DNA of 64,000 bases, from NCBI GenBank assembly GCA_902615915.1, contig CACMQQ010000001.1, positions 124,001 through 188,000 on the forward strand. Direction: 5' to 3'. The DNA comes from an uncultured Fidelibacterota bacterium. Lineage in GTDB: Bacteria > Fidelibacterota > Marinisomatia > Marinisomatales > TCS55. The position numbers and the translations under genes are program-made. Numbering within the stretch: position 1 is the first letter of the stretch; each line of letters begins with the position of its first letter. The notes beneath the pieces were generated by a model. It was given only the letters and a program-made list of their open reading frames with translations. It searched no databases and was not told where the DNA came from. This document shows positions 39,601 through 48,700 of this stretch, piece by piece.

Positions 39601-40363
39601 ATCCAGGTATTTCAATAGTCTCGCTTTGGCCTGGTATAAGATTGGAGTTTAAGTTATAAAAAGGTTGGACTCTTAATAATTCTCCTTCTGGTGATAATAT
39701 AGCGATTTCTTCGAATCCGTCTCTATTCCAATCTATACTACCAACATATAGCGCCCCTATGCCCGAACTCATACCATTGGGCTTCAGTGTTTGGGAAAGC
39801 ATCCATTCTTCACTCATATTGATATCAAGGATTATTATCTCACGTAAAGGACTTCCTAAAGATATAGCTACCTCTTGATTCATATCTCCATCTTTATCAA
39901 AAAGAACAAAATTATTAGCGCGAATGAAGTCTCTACCACCAGATAGGTTAATCATACTACCTGGATTTTCACTAAAGCTTTGACCATCCCACTTATAATA
40001 AAACAAAACGGGTTGCAACAATTCAATTTGATCATTGCTTGAAAGATTAGCTATGGTAATTAACTCAGGGACACCATCCCCATCTAGATCGCCTAATTCA
40101 ACGTCAACAAAATTTCCAATCTGTCCATTAGGAGACTGCAATTCCCATAGCATTTTTTGGTAACCATTTTGTTCAATTTCATAATATCTAACAACTGATA
40201 TATCTCTAGACCTGAGATTACTAGTTTCAATAGATGCAAACTCTTTTAATCCATCTCCATCTAAATCATATGTACCTTCCATGTGCGTCACTTTTAAACC
40301 CTGAGCTTGAATATTTGTATATATTCCAACAAATATGATAAAGAAAATCTTTTTCAATTTCAT
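36680..40363 (-). CDS. Large surface protein: FG-GAP propeller plus cadherin-like Ig repeats
   Basis: A 1227-residue exported protein. After a signal peptide (about 1-20) come FG-GAP/VCBS-type repeats with calcium-binding-like loops (DLDGDGLKE, DLDGDGVPE, DFNQDSFDDL) that probably form a beta-propeller to about 380. Roughly seven dystroglycan/cadherin-like Ig repeats follow, each with the pattern P.GM...G.I.W.P and a VSDG-type ending. The fifth repeat has an insertion of about 100 residues. The chain ends in a hydrophobic segment (about 1205-1225). Adhesion or cell-surface scaffolding is likely; the ligand is unknown. It overlaps the upstream related gene by four bases and the end of lpxK by four. 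Confidence 0.8.
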   Translation of the reverse strand: MKLKKIFFIIFVGIYTNIQAQGLKVTHMEGTYDLDGDGLKEFASIETSNLRSRDISVVRYYEIEQNGYQKMLWELQSPNGQIGNFVDVELGDLDGDGVPELITIANLSSNDQIELLQPVLFYYKWDGQSFSENPGSMINLSGGRDFIRANNFVLFDKDGDMNQEVAISLGSPLREIIILDINMSEEWMLSQTLKPNGMSSGIGALYVGSIDWNRDGFEEIAILSPEGELLRVQPFYNLNSNLIPGQSETIEIPGLGNIISNRILTFDWNKDNISDIVLPFMNGDLISITLFNDFMDIDKLPIDGGPLSDIRIADFNQDSFDDLLLISGDMNVLTLAYGSQSGINQPQDYFTLEDGGSSSSQVFTALPITSQGIYTGSIIASGWDGLISTTFITNLGFGPEPEKPDIIATNKTPEETIETFPNIIEEEVILPEIPKPLETMGQPLPDGILPKHVLTVNQSFAYTIPENENRKFYSFRWLSPPPKGMFFHYDSQSIRWIPNDEQLGAYKIAYTVQRKIGEDIYPTTMDADSMLTYKVVPDLEGVDERLWIYVNDPPMIMTEPLKTEFVAGDTFTYKPIVSDRNIDAKIDYRLENKPEGMYLTDSGTIIWRTDSTHIDVYDVRFIASDGFDRSAQNFTLFARAGIKIISQAPNEGQVDEEYNYKVDIWRPDLEHILTFSLDYAPNGMKIDKSGLITWNPAPDQIDNQSFKVRVNHGIAVDTQSVSIFVNHPPIIRTSPLKMNVINLGEEYRFQPEIIDPNKDDNLIFTALEMPDGMRMDPYTGMIVWEPTRNNIDFSNLKIEIGDGRVNSFINSRFFVNAPINIVSIPPIQATVGIEYEYNVMTSDMNQGALLSYNEIIALDQIENFRIYSIQISDDVYIENIDRYIADWNNSESVYLTDSKSEDSLSLAVSRLNLKKYVNNVFWENDRLNIIVESVDDRTIAIKDILWEFFQGNKGRPPRITARKIGPYKYTLVDFPDGMEIDEFSGTIKWKPALDQVDNQKVTYVVSDGFTKDEQSFDIYVNHNPLIISNPPISAMVGQIFKYDIQVEDSNKDSDLLFSLKKGPQGMQMSKNGKIVWIPKPSQINENNFTFEVSDGYSSDSQEGKIFVNINPSIISTPRPVALTGHEYKYRVVAEDLNSDKVAYRAVKLPKYSTFSRKTGMLMWKPRPNQRGPNDIIVVAVDERGAITSHEFQIHVFEDPSARQMINTGWPLLLSFVGILFAWGMAQI

Positions 40364-42552
40364 TTTACACTATCTGCTACTGCGCTGCTGTCGGAAACAC
40401 TGGGCTGTATATCTTCAACTGGTATGGGTTCAGGATCAGCGGTAAGGGTATCATTATCTAGTGTTACACTATCTGCTACTGCGCTGCTGTCGGAAACACT
40501 GGGTTTTTCTTTTATTAAGATCTTGGCAGGCGCATAAAAGGACTTATAATCATATTTTGTTCTAAGTGTATCAGGCAGTGAATCAGGATTGATAATGATT
40601 GTGTCTCTAATCGCAGGAACTAACCACGACTTAATGTTTGCAACTTCAAAAGAAGTTTCAAAATCAATTTCTGTGATTGTCGTTTGTGTGCTATCATCAT
40701 TTATTTTTACATCTCCTCTAATCGCATATGGTCTTCCACCATAATATGAAATTTCGTAAAGATGATCGTCCTCATACATCGGGGAAGTCAATAAAATAAT
40801 TCCTGAAATTTCTTTATCAGTTTTAAGAATCTTTATAGTATCTTGGTTTATAGTTTGAATTTCCATTCCATCGGAACTTAATCCCTTGTATACATAATTA
40901 GGATACTTGTAATAATCAGAACTAACATTTTCAGGTGAAAGGGATTGTGTATCCTCATTGCCCTTTGGTTTGACCTCAGTTAAAATTGAATTTGAAGATA
41001 AATTGTGTATTAATGATAGTGTCTTAATTGACTCAGGCGGCTCACCAGTAGATTGCATAGTAAAAAGCGATGATTTATTATTTTTAATAGTGCTTAAGTT
41101 TACTTCAACGCCTATTGTAACTATCCCATTTTCGCTATAACTAGTAGAGCTGAATGGGGTTTCTCCTTCAAAAACAAATCTATTTGAATCACTGATGTCT
41201 TTAGTGTTTATTTTAATACTATGAAGACGCTTTGGTAGTATAACGATTGGCTGAGGAGGTATGATCGTATCTCCAATTAAGATAACTAAAGATGAGTCAA
41301 TTTGTTCCAGGATAGGTTGAATGATATGCGTATCCCCAAGCTCATTTTCACTGCTTACTATTTTTTCATCTAGTTTAATTTTATATGTAAAAGATAGATC
41401 AACAATTCCAAGGTCTTCACGTTTTGGTTTCCACTCAATTTGTAAAGCATTAGGATTAAACGACATATCTATTGGAGGAGGAGTTTTCCAATTAAAACTA
41501 TAGAACTCTGAATTTTTATCATCTATTATTTTAAATTGTAAAGAATCTCCCAGCATTAATGTATCTTCAACTAATGCTGATAAAGAATCACTTATCATAG
41601 ATAAATGTGATGATAAAACTTGATTATAAATTCCTTTTTCTACTCTAGAAAAGACTATGTCACTGATTTTGGCGTCATTAGCATTGGGAGAAATCCCAAA
41701 AAGATCTTGGCCGTTAAATTCATTTTCTAAAATTATAACATTATCATTTTCAAGAGATAGATTTAATATTTCGTTTGTAGTGAAAGGAATTAATATTTGA
41801 TTAGAATTTTGATTGCTGTTATTGTAAGTCAATATATCAGGTCCAAGCAAAATTCGTGAATCTTCTTTCATCTTGTACTCTGTTGATCGCACTGTTTTTC
41901 CGTAGCCATCTAGTGGGAATAAACTTGCTCTTAAAAAATTATCTTCATAGGATATTAGAGCAATTGAAATTTTATTTTGATTATTAAGAATTCCTGTAAA
42001 AATCGGACCATATCCGTAGGTTACTAAAGTATCTGTAAATGACATTTTTTGTGAAACAGATAGCACACCATTTCTTAAGGTTAATGTGAAAACTTCAGCA
42101 CTTCTTGATGGTGTAGAGGCTGAAATTGAAACAATATCTTCGAAAGTTGCGATGTTAGACGGTCTTCTTATACTTACATCTATCTCTGCTTCTTTCATTG
42201 GGTCATTATATTTTGAAAAAAGACTTCCGTTCCATTCAAAAACAGAAATTTTTCCATCTGACAAAGCATCTTTTAATAGCAGTATAAGCTCTGGCACATT
42301 GTCGTTATTAAGGTTGGTTAAATCTATATCAATAATTTCTAGGTCGTTGGGGGGGCTGTAGGACCATAGGTTTTTATCATTTGAATAAAGATCAATTTCA
42401 TTGAATTCTAAAGTATTATTATCTTTATTAAGCTTAAAATATTCAATATTGCCATTTTGGTTTAGATCATAGGTACCATAAATATATATATTGTTAGATA
42501 ATGCAAAAGCACAAATGAGAATAAAAGTTGTTATTAACTTTTTGTATTGCAA
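40360..42552 (-). CDS. Exported FG-GAP-like surface protein
   Basis: A 730-residue relative of the 1227-residue neighbour: an N-terminal FG-GAP-like part (YDLNQNGNIEYFK, LTNLNNDNVPELI), then an Ig-like segment with SFNWKTPPPIDM and IEWKPKREDLG, and a Ser/Asp-rich C-terminus with an internal duplication. I start it at TTG 42552: GGGAG at 42560-42564 is seven bases upstream, and the encoded N-terminus (QYKKLITTFILICAFALSNN) is a good signal peptide. A longer frame from ATG 42633 would put a second hydrophobic stretch in front. It shares an operon with the larger protein; the two may act together at the surface. Confidence 0.7.
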   Translation of the reverse strand: MQYKKLITTFILICAFALSNNIYIYGTYDLNQNGNIEYFKLNKDNNTLEFNEIDLYSNDKNLWSYSPPNDLEIIDIDLTNLNNDNVPELILLLKDALSDGKISVFEWNGSLFSKYNDPMKEAEIDVSIRRPSNIATFEDIVSISASTPSRSAEVFTLTLRNGVLSVSQKMSFTDTLVTYGYGPIFTGILNNQNKISIALISYEDNFLRASLFPLDGYGKTVRSTEYKMKEDSRILLGPDILTYNNSNQNSNQILIPFTTNEILNLSLENDNVIILENEFNGQDLFGISPNANDAKISDIVFSRVEKGIYNQVLSSHLSMISDSLSALVEDTLMLGDSLQFKIIDDKNSEFYSFNWKTPPPIDMSFNPNALQIEWKPKREDLGIVDLSFTYKIKLDEKIVSSENELGDTHIIQPILEQIDSSLVILIGDTIIPPQPIVILPKRLHSIKINTKDISDSNRFVFEGETPFSSTSYSENGIVTIGVEVNLSTIKNNKSSLFTMQSTGEPPESIKTLSLIHNLSSNSILTEVKPKGNEDTQSLSPENVSSDYYKYPNYVYKGLSSDGMEIQTINQDTIKILKTDKEISGIILLTSPMYEDDHLYEISYYGGRPYAIRGDVKINDDSTQTTITEIDFETSFEVANIKSWLVPAIRDTIIINPDSLPDTLRTKYDYKSFYAPAKILIKEKPSVSDSSAVADSVTLDNDTLTADPEPIPVEDIQPSVSDSSAVADSVK
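40365..40404. repeat. 40-bp direct repeat, copy 1
   Basis: Exact 40-base copy of the sequence at 40464-40503, 99 bases apart (33 codons, in frame). It codes for the final SVSDSSAVADSV of the 730-residue surface protein, so the last residues are a recent in-frame duplication. Confidence 0.9.
40464..40503. repeat. 40-bp direct repeat, copy 2
   Basis: Second exact copy of the 40-base element at 40365-40404. It encodes the same SVSDSSAVADSV peptide 33 residues earlier in the same protein. Confidence 0.9.
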
Positions 42553-42808
42553 CAACCGTCTCCCACCTGAAATCAGGAGAATGATATATAATGATAATAT
42601 AAAATGCATACCCTTACCTTGAGATACATCCAAATATAGCTTAGCGTCGTTGAAAAAGCCATTAAAAATGAAAGAATCTAATTTTTATCATAAACTTGCC
42701 AAGCCTTCTCATATTTTTCTAATCAAACCATATTTATAAATTCTGTTTAGATATTAACCGCTAGCTGGATAAATTGGAACTTATTACAACATTAAATACA
42801 CTCATCTT
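42553..42808. other. Divergent intergenic region between surface protein genes
   Basis: 256 bases separate the divergent surface protein and the beta-barrel gene. Apart from the hairpin pair near the surface gene start, the region is AT-rich. It must hold two promoters, but I see no -35/-10 pair strong enough to mark. Confidence 0.5.
42559..42580 (-). promoter_or_regulatory. Alternative hairpins covering the ribosome binding site of the surface gene
   Basis: In the minus-strand transcript two short stems compete. UCUCC (42576-42580) can pair with GGAGA (42559-42563), hiding the Shine-Dalgarno. Alternatively CCUGA (42573-42577) can pair with UCAGG (42566-42570), leaving it free. Each stem is only five pairs, so this may be chance. 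Confidence 0.25.
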
Positions 42809-43678
42809 ATGAAAAAAGTCATACTAACTTTAGTATTATTAGCACCGTTCAAAAGCTATTCACAAGGAGAAATATATCCCACCGAAACATCTTTCGGGGG
42901 AGGTATTGGTTTCAGTACAATGTACTTAGTTATGAATGAATTGCCTGGAGAAGACGTTATTACGCGTATGGGACTTGACGTAGACAAAATTAACTACCGT
43001 CCAATGATATTTTACGGTGGTGAAGGTTTTGCGCAAATGGTTGGCCCATGGAGGCTTGGTGGTTATGCGGGTTTTGGTGCAGCTCAAACAAGCAATGTAT
43101 TTGACATATATTACTATGACGAAACACAAAACTTAGATGAAAATCTTGCAGGAGAAGTTGACTCTGGCAACAACCTATCTGTTAGCGCTAGAGTGAATAT
43201 GTTGTTGGGAGCATTAACAACTGAATATGTTTTTCCTTTATATCGAGATCTTGAGGTAATGGCTGGTGCATTAATGGGAATTGGTCATTACACCTTAGCA
43301 GTTGATCAAAATACAAGTGGAATGGATGACAATACTTGGGCTTCAATTGGAAATGATTCTAATGTTAAAAACAATGTTTATAATAATAGATATTACATTG
43401 GAGTTCAAGATCCTAATAATGTAAACGGCTCATTGACAAGAAATTTTGTAAGCTCTTCCATGACTGAGCTGAGTGGAACATTTTTTAATTTTCAGCCCTA
43501 TGTTGCAGTAAGGTGGCAATTTTTAGATAGAATGGGTTTAAGGATTAGCGCTGGTTTTAATCGAGGCTCTATTGGCGCTGGTCAATGGAAAATGAACGGA
43601 CATATCCCTGTATTGGATTCTCCAGAAAAAGCCATTGATGGCTTTACTATCCGAACCGTTATTTATTTTGGATTATGA
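42809..43678 (+). CDS. Predicted outer membrane beta-barrel protein
   Basis: A 289-residue exported protein with a clear signal peptide (MKKVILTLVLLAPFKSYSQG) and many amphipathic beta segments with aromatic girdles (WRLGGYAGFGAA, FNFQPYVAVRWQF, FTIRTVIYFGL). It ends in Phe-Gly-Leu, roughly the barrel end signal. No named family is evident. It begins a plus-strand run: the protease gene follows 7 bases after its stop. Confidence 0.7.
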   Translation: MKKVILTLVLLAPFKSYSQGEIYPTETSFGGGIGFSTMYLVMNELPGEDVITRMGLDVDKINYRPMIFYGGEGFAQMVGPWRLGGYAGFGAAQTSNVFDIYYYDETQNLDENLAGEVDSGNNLSVSARVNMLLGALTTEYVFPLYRDLEVMAGALMGIGHYTLAVDQNTSGMDDNTWASIGNDSNVKNNVYNNRYYIGVQDPNNVNGSLTRNFVSSSMTELSGTFFNFQPYVAVRWQFLDRMGLRISAGFNRGSIGAGQWKMNGHIPVLDSPEKAIDGFTIRTVIYFGL

Positions 43679-43685
43679 TAACTTT

Positions 43686-45305
43686 ATGAAAAGAAAATTA
43701 ATTCGTTTTTCGTTTACATTATCATTAGGCATATTTTTTGGTATTTTAATATCTCTTCCCTTTACACAAGTAATTTTTTCAAAACAAAATAATCCTTACT
43801 CAGTAATTGAGAGAAAATTTAAAGATATGAATCAAATCCTCTATCTTGTAAATCAACTGTATTATCAAGATGTAGATATGGAAGACCTAATGGATGGAGC
43901 ATTTGATGGTATTATGGAAAAATTAGACCCTCCCTCAGTCTTCATTTCAGCAAAAGATCAGAAAAATATCGATGAAATGTTCCAGGGTGAATTTCAAGGC
44001 ATTGGCATAGAATTCGATATATTAAATAAGTATATTACAGTTATTGCACCCGTTGTGGGCGGTCCCTCTGAGAGAGCGGGTATTTTACCAGGCGATTGGA
44101 TAATAGAAATAGATGGTGAAAGTGCCTATAATATTTCCAGAGATGATGTTTTTAAGAAATTGAGAGGGAAAAAAGGTACTAAGGTTGATTTAAAGATAGG
44201 AAGATCAGGCACTGAAAACTTTGATATTGTTATTATCAGAGATGATATTCCTCTATACAGCGTAAGAGCGAGCACTATGTTGAACGATGAAGTCGGTTAC
44301 ACATGGTTAACTAGATTTTCTAATAAATCAGGCCAAGAAGTTAGAAAGTCAGTAGAAGGCCTTTTGAATCAGGGAATGAAAAAGCTTATTCTCGACTTGA
44401 GAAGTAATAGTGGAGGTATTCTTGATCAAGCAGCAGAAGTAGCAAATATCTTTATTACTGACAGGGATACCTTGGTATATACAAAAGGAAAAAACAAAAA
44501 CTCTGAACAAGTTTTTATGGCTTCACCTAGAAAAGGGAATGATAATTTTTCTTTAATTGTTCTCATAAATCGAGGTTCTGCTAGCGCGAGTGAAATTGTA
44601 GCAGGAGCTGTTCAGGATTTAGATAGAGGTTTAGTTTTAGGAGAGACTAGTTTTGGTAAAGGATCAGTCCAACGTCAAGCAAGATTAAGCGATGGTTCCG
44701 CAATAAGATTAACTATTGCGCAATATTTCACTCCTAGCGGCAGGCAGATTCAACGTCCATATGATATTGAGAATTATGAAGATTATTATAGAGAGCTATA
44801 TGAAGAAGATAGAGAATCTAAAATTGACTCTCTTAAAAAATTGAGACCTCCGTTCAAAACTAAGAACGGTAGAGTGGTATACGGTGGCGGAGGAATTACA
44901 CCTGATCATTACATACCCTGGAAATTAAAAATTGAAGAATCATCGCGTAAATTAGTCTCACATCCTGATAGAATAATGTTTAATTGGAGTAACATAATCG
45001 CAAGTAAATCAAAATTAAAATCATCACAATCATTTAAAAAGTTCAAATCGTCTTGGAGTCTAGATGATATAGAATTTCAAAATTTTATATCATATGTATC
45101 AAAAAAAGATTCCAAGCTTAATATTAATGAGATAAAAAAAGATAAAGAATATTTTAAAACCATGATTAAATCTGAAGTTGCTGGTATTATCTGGTCTAGA
45201 GATGAGCTTTGGAGCATAAGAACAGATTTGGACAATCAAGTAATGCAAGCTCTTGATTATTTTAATAATGATAAAGAGTTTAAGCTTAGTCTATATAAAA
45301 AATAA
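43686..45305 (+). CDS. S41 family C-terminal processing peptidase
   Basis: Periplasmic Tsp/CtpA-like protease of 539 residues. The N-terminal signal anchor (IRFSFTLSLGIFFGILISL) is followed by a PDZ domain (about 85-165; GPSERAGILPGDWI). The catalytic core has Ser300 in RGSASASEI, Lys325 in FGKGSVQ and Gln329, matching the Ser-Lys dyad of E. coli Prc (25 residues apart). ATG at 43686 was chosen; a longer frame overlaps the beta-barrel gene and would put extra residues before the signal. It degrades or trims envelope proteins and could act on neighbours' C-termini. Confidence 0.93.
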   Translation: MKRKLIRFSFTLSLGIFFGILISLPFTQVIFSKQNNPYSVIERKFKDMNQILYLVNQLYYQDVDMEDLMDGAFDGIMEKLDPPSVFISAKDQKNIDEMFQGEFQGIGIEFDILNKYITVIAPVVGGPSERAGILPGDWIIEIDGESAYNISRDDVFKKLRGKKGTKVDLKIGRSGTENFDIVIIRDDIPLYSVRASTMLNDEVGYTWLTRFSNKSGQEVRKSVEGLLNQGMKKLILDLRSNSGGILDQAAEVANIFITDRDTLVYTKGKNKNSEQVFMASPRKGNDNFSLIVLINRGSASASEIVAGAVQDLDRGLVLGETSFGKGSVQRQARLSDGSAIRLTIAQYFTPSGRQIQRPYDIENYEDYYRELYEEDRESKIDSLKKLRPPFKTKNGRVVYGGGGITPDHYIPWKLKIEESSRKLVSHPDRIMFNWSNIIASKSKLKSSQSFKKFKSSWSLDDIEFQNFISYVSKKDSKLNINEIKKDKEYFKTMIKSEVAGIIWSRDELWSIRTDLDNQVMQALDYFNNDKEFKLSLYKK

Positions 45306-45315
45306 ATATTGAGGG

Positions 45316-45337
45316 TAAGTGTAAAATTTTTCACTTA
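45316..45337. terminator. Inverted repeat after the protease gene
   Basis: Eleven-base arms (TAAGTGTAAAA and TTTTTCACTTA) are complementary except for one position and have no loop between them, followed by AT-rich sequence. It could be a weak terminator for the protease gene or a protein-binding palindrome upstream of the signalling operon. Confidence 0.3.
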
Positions 45338-45410
45338 TTATTAATAAATTAAATTTATAAATTAATACGCGGATAAAATTTTTACTATTACTCGAGGGAA
45401 TCAATTTTCA

Positions 45411-45788
45411 ATGAATAAGAAATTTTTAATATTAAGCTTGCTATTATTGTTTACTTCGGCTGTTTATTCTCAGCAAATGGATGAAAATGGTGTTTATCTT
45501 CAAGCCGAGAAGATGCCAGTTATAAAGGGCGGTATGAGAGAAATTGGAAGAAAAATACAATATCCAAGCATTGCTAAAGAAATGGGTATTCAGGGTGTTG
45601 TCTATGTTGGTTTTGTTGTGAATGAAAATGGGCAAGTAGTTGATGCAAAAGTCCTTCGTCCAGTTGCCAAATTATTAGATAAAGAAGCCCTAAGACTGGT
45701 TACTAAGGATGTCAAGTTTACTCCTGGATATCACGAGGGAAAACCAGTTCCTGTTAAAATGGTCCTTCCTATTAGATTCAGACTATAA
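45411..45788 (+). CDS. Small exported protein with TonB C-terminal domain
   Basis: A 125-residue protein made of a signal peptide (to about residue 20, VYSQQ) and a TonB C-terminal domain (about 45-125) with the typical YPSIAKEMGIQGVVYVGFVV and the ending PVKMVLPIRFRL. It has neither an inner membrane anchor nor a Pro-rich spanning linker, so it cannot transduce energy like true TonB. It may bind receptors or other partners in the periplasm. GAGGG lies upstream of ATG, and the large sensor gene starts five bases after its stop. Confidence 0.8.
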   Translation: MNKKFLILSLLLLFTSAVYSQQMDENGVYLQAEKMPVIKGGMREIGRKIQYPSIAKEMGIQGVVYVGFVVNENGQVVDAKVLRPVAKLLDKEALRLVTKDVKFTPGYHEGKPVPVKMVLPIRFRL

Positions 45789-45793
45789 TCCTT

Positions 45794-48700
45794 ATGAGAT
45801 CTTTTGGTATAAATAAACTTTTCCAATTACTGTTTATTGCGTCATCAGTTTTGTTCGCAAATGAAGAGAAAATTGAATTTGATATTAAGAATACCAAGCA
45901 AGGTCTTTCAGATAATGATATTTCATATATTGCTAATGATGGTCATGGTTTTCTTTGGCTCGGAACAAATGAGGGGCTAAATAGATACGATGGCTATGAA
46001 TTTAAGACGTATCAATCAAATTTTTTTGACTCTACTGCGCTCTCAGGAAATGTGATATGGAGCATATTTAAGGATAGCGATGGAGATATTTGGGTTGGAA
46101 CCGATAAAGGAATAGACCAATATATTTATGGCTTAGACCAGTTTAAGAGATACGACCTTGGAAGTAAACCAGTCAATGTAATACAAGATGAGACAAACGG
46201 ATCCATCATAATTGCTTCTGAAAATACAGGACTTCATTTTATCAATAAAAAAGATGGATCAAAACGATCTTTTAAAAATGATCCCAATGATGGATTCTCC
46301 ATTTCAAGTAATAGTTTCAATATAAATCAGCACAACCCAATTGCTATTGATGAGCTGGGTAATATTTGGGTAGCTACAGACAATGGACTTAATTACTATC
46401 GTAAAGATAAAGATATTTTTACGAGATTTAATCAGCGCGAAGGTTTGTCAGGTAATAAAATTAATACGCTTATGGCAAAAGGTGATTATATATATGTTGG
46501 GTCTTCAAAAGGTTTAGACAGAATAAATATTAAAAGTTTCAATATTGAAAAATTATCAGGCAATGTTTGGTTTTCTTTCACAGGTCTATATGGAGTAAAT
46601 AAAATTTTAAAATTTCCAAACGGTCAAGGATTTTGGATGGCGACAACAGGTGGGCTTGTTTATGCCACTGATATATATGGTGAGGAGATATTTAACGATA
46701 TAGAATGGTTTGGTTTGTTTGGGCAATGGATCAATAATATAAATTTAGATAAAAATGAGAATCTTTGGATTGATGTGAATTCATTTACAGGATTGATCCG
46801 CTTAGAAACAAAAGAAGTTTTAGCATACGGTATGTCTGACAATGATGACTTTTACAGAATCTTTTCACCTGATGAAAATGGCACCCTAAAAGAAGTGCTA
46901 GGTGATTACAATGAAAAGTTTTCTGCTGTAAATACCAACCTTCCTGGAAGAAAAATAAGATCTTGGCACCAAGATGACATGGGCAATGTTTGGATAGGAA
47001 CTCAAATGGGTTTGAACCAAGCTCTTAAGACTACTCAAAATTTTTCTTATGTCGATCAATCTAACTCAATTTCAGGAAATAATATTTTCTCTGCTGATTT
47101 TGATGATAAAGGTTACTTGTGGGTTTCTCATGAAAACGGGTTAAATAAGCTAAATTCTAATTTAGAATTGATAAAGAAATACACCTCAGATCCAACTAAT
47201 CCAAATTCATTATTAACGAGTGAAATTGGATCTATACTAATTGGTAAAGATATTGTTTGGGCAGCAGGTGAATATAGAGGTTTGACAGTTATTGATTCTA
47301 AGAAGAAAAAATTTACTAGATTCAATGAGATAAAGAATGATAGAACTTATTCAACTAAAGATGAACTTATCGCATATCTCACCAACGAAGTCCTTGATAA
47401 AAGAAAAAATATTCTAAAAGATGTTGAAAGTGACATTGTTGTCGCTGTCAAAGCAAAGGTTGAAGCAGTTAACGATAACCTCATTAAAAGACCTGAACTT
47501 CCAAAGCCTTTAGCTCTTAGTGGAAAAATTAAATCAATTTATAATGATGGCGAAAAAATTTATTTTCTAACAAAAAATGGAATAGCAACGCTTAACCAAG
47601 ATCAACAAAGGGATTTTGATTTTGATTTATATGTTAATTCTTTACATCCTGATAAGGAATATCTTAATGACCCAACTGTTATTTTAAAAGACATTAGTTC
47701 GAAAAATCTATGGATCGGCACCGAATCTAATGGCTTATTCCTAGTCAACAGTAATAATATGAGCGTGATTGAGAATTTTACTATAGATACAAATAACGAA
47801 AAAAGTTTTACTTCCATAAGAGTCAAATCTATCTTTCAGTCTAACGATGGAAAAATTTGGATTGGGTCTGGGGGAGAAGGTCTTTTTTCATACAATCATG
47901 AACAAAACAATTTTAATAAATGGACTACTGATGATGGATTAGCAAGCAATACAATACTTGCAATTTCTTCGAACGAAAATGATGGTTCAATTTGGGTATC
48001 GTCTAGAAGAGGTATATCTAGATTACTACCATCCGGAAGAGTACAGTCTTTTGATATGACAGACGGTTTACCAGCTTATGAATTTAATGAAAGATCAATA
48101 GTTAAAGACAAAAAGGGAAAAATTTATTTTGGGAGTATTGCTGGTCTGGCTTTTGTTGATCCAAACTCAGTGATAACAAATCAAGAGGCTCCTGTTTTGG
48201 CTATATCATCAATAGAAGCAATTGGTCACGATGGCTCAAAAAACAAAGCATCATTTTTTGGAAATCAATTATCTGTTAAAGATAGAGAGGTAAGAACAAT
48301 TAATTTAAATTTTGTTGGACTTACATTTAACAAAAGTGAAAAAAACCAATACCAGTATAAAATAGACAATTATATTGACGAATGGCAGTCCATAGGAAAT
48401 TCTCGATTTATCCCTTTTCAGCCCCCTGGAAAAGGCGACTATAAATTTCAATTCAAAGCAAGTAATAACGATGGCATATGGAGTGACAAAACCTACGAGT
48501 TAAGCATAGTCGTAGTGCCTCCTTTTTGGAATACTACTATTGCTTATGTTTTTTATTTTTTTGGTTTAATGATTATTGGCGCCTTTGGTTTTGTTGCAAT
48601 TGAAAAATTTAGAGCTAAGGTTAGAGAAGACAGAAGAAAAGATCAGGAGCTTGCAGAGGCAAGAGATTTTCAATTAAAAATGATAGCAAAAGAAATACCG

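Noticed and set aside
36945-40537. Several plus-strand frames of 60-92 codons within the giant surface genes
   Set aside because: They are short, unlinked frames opposite well-supported coding sequence; none has recognisable motifs.
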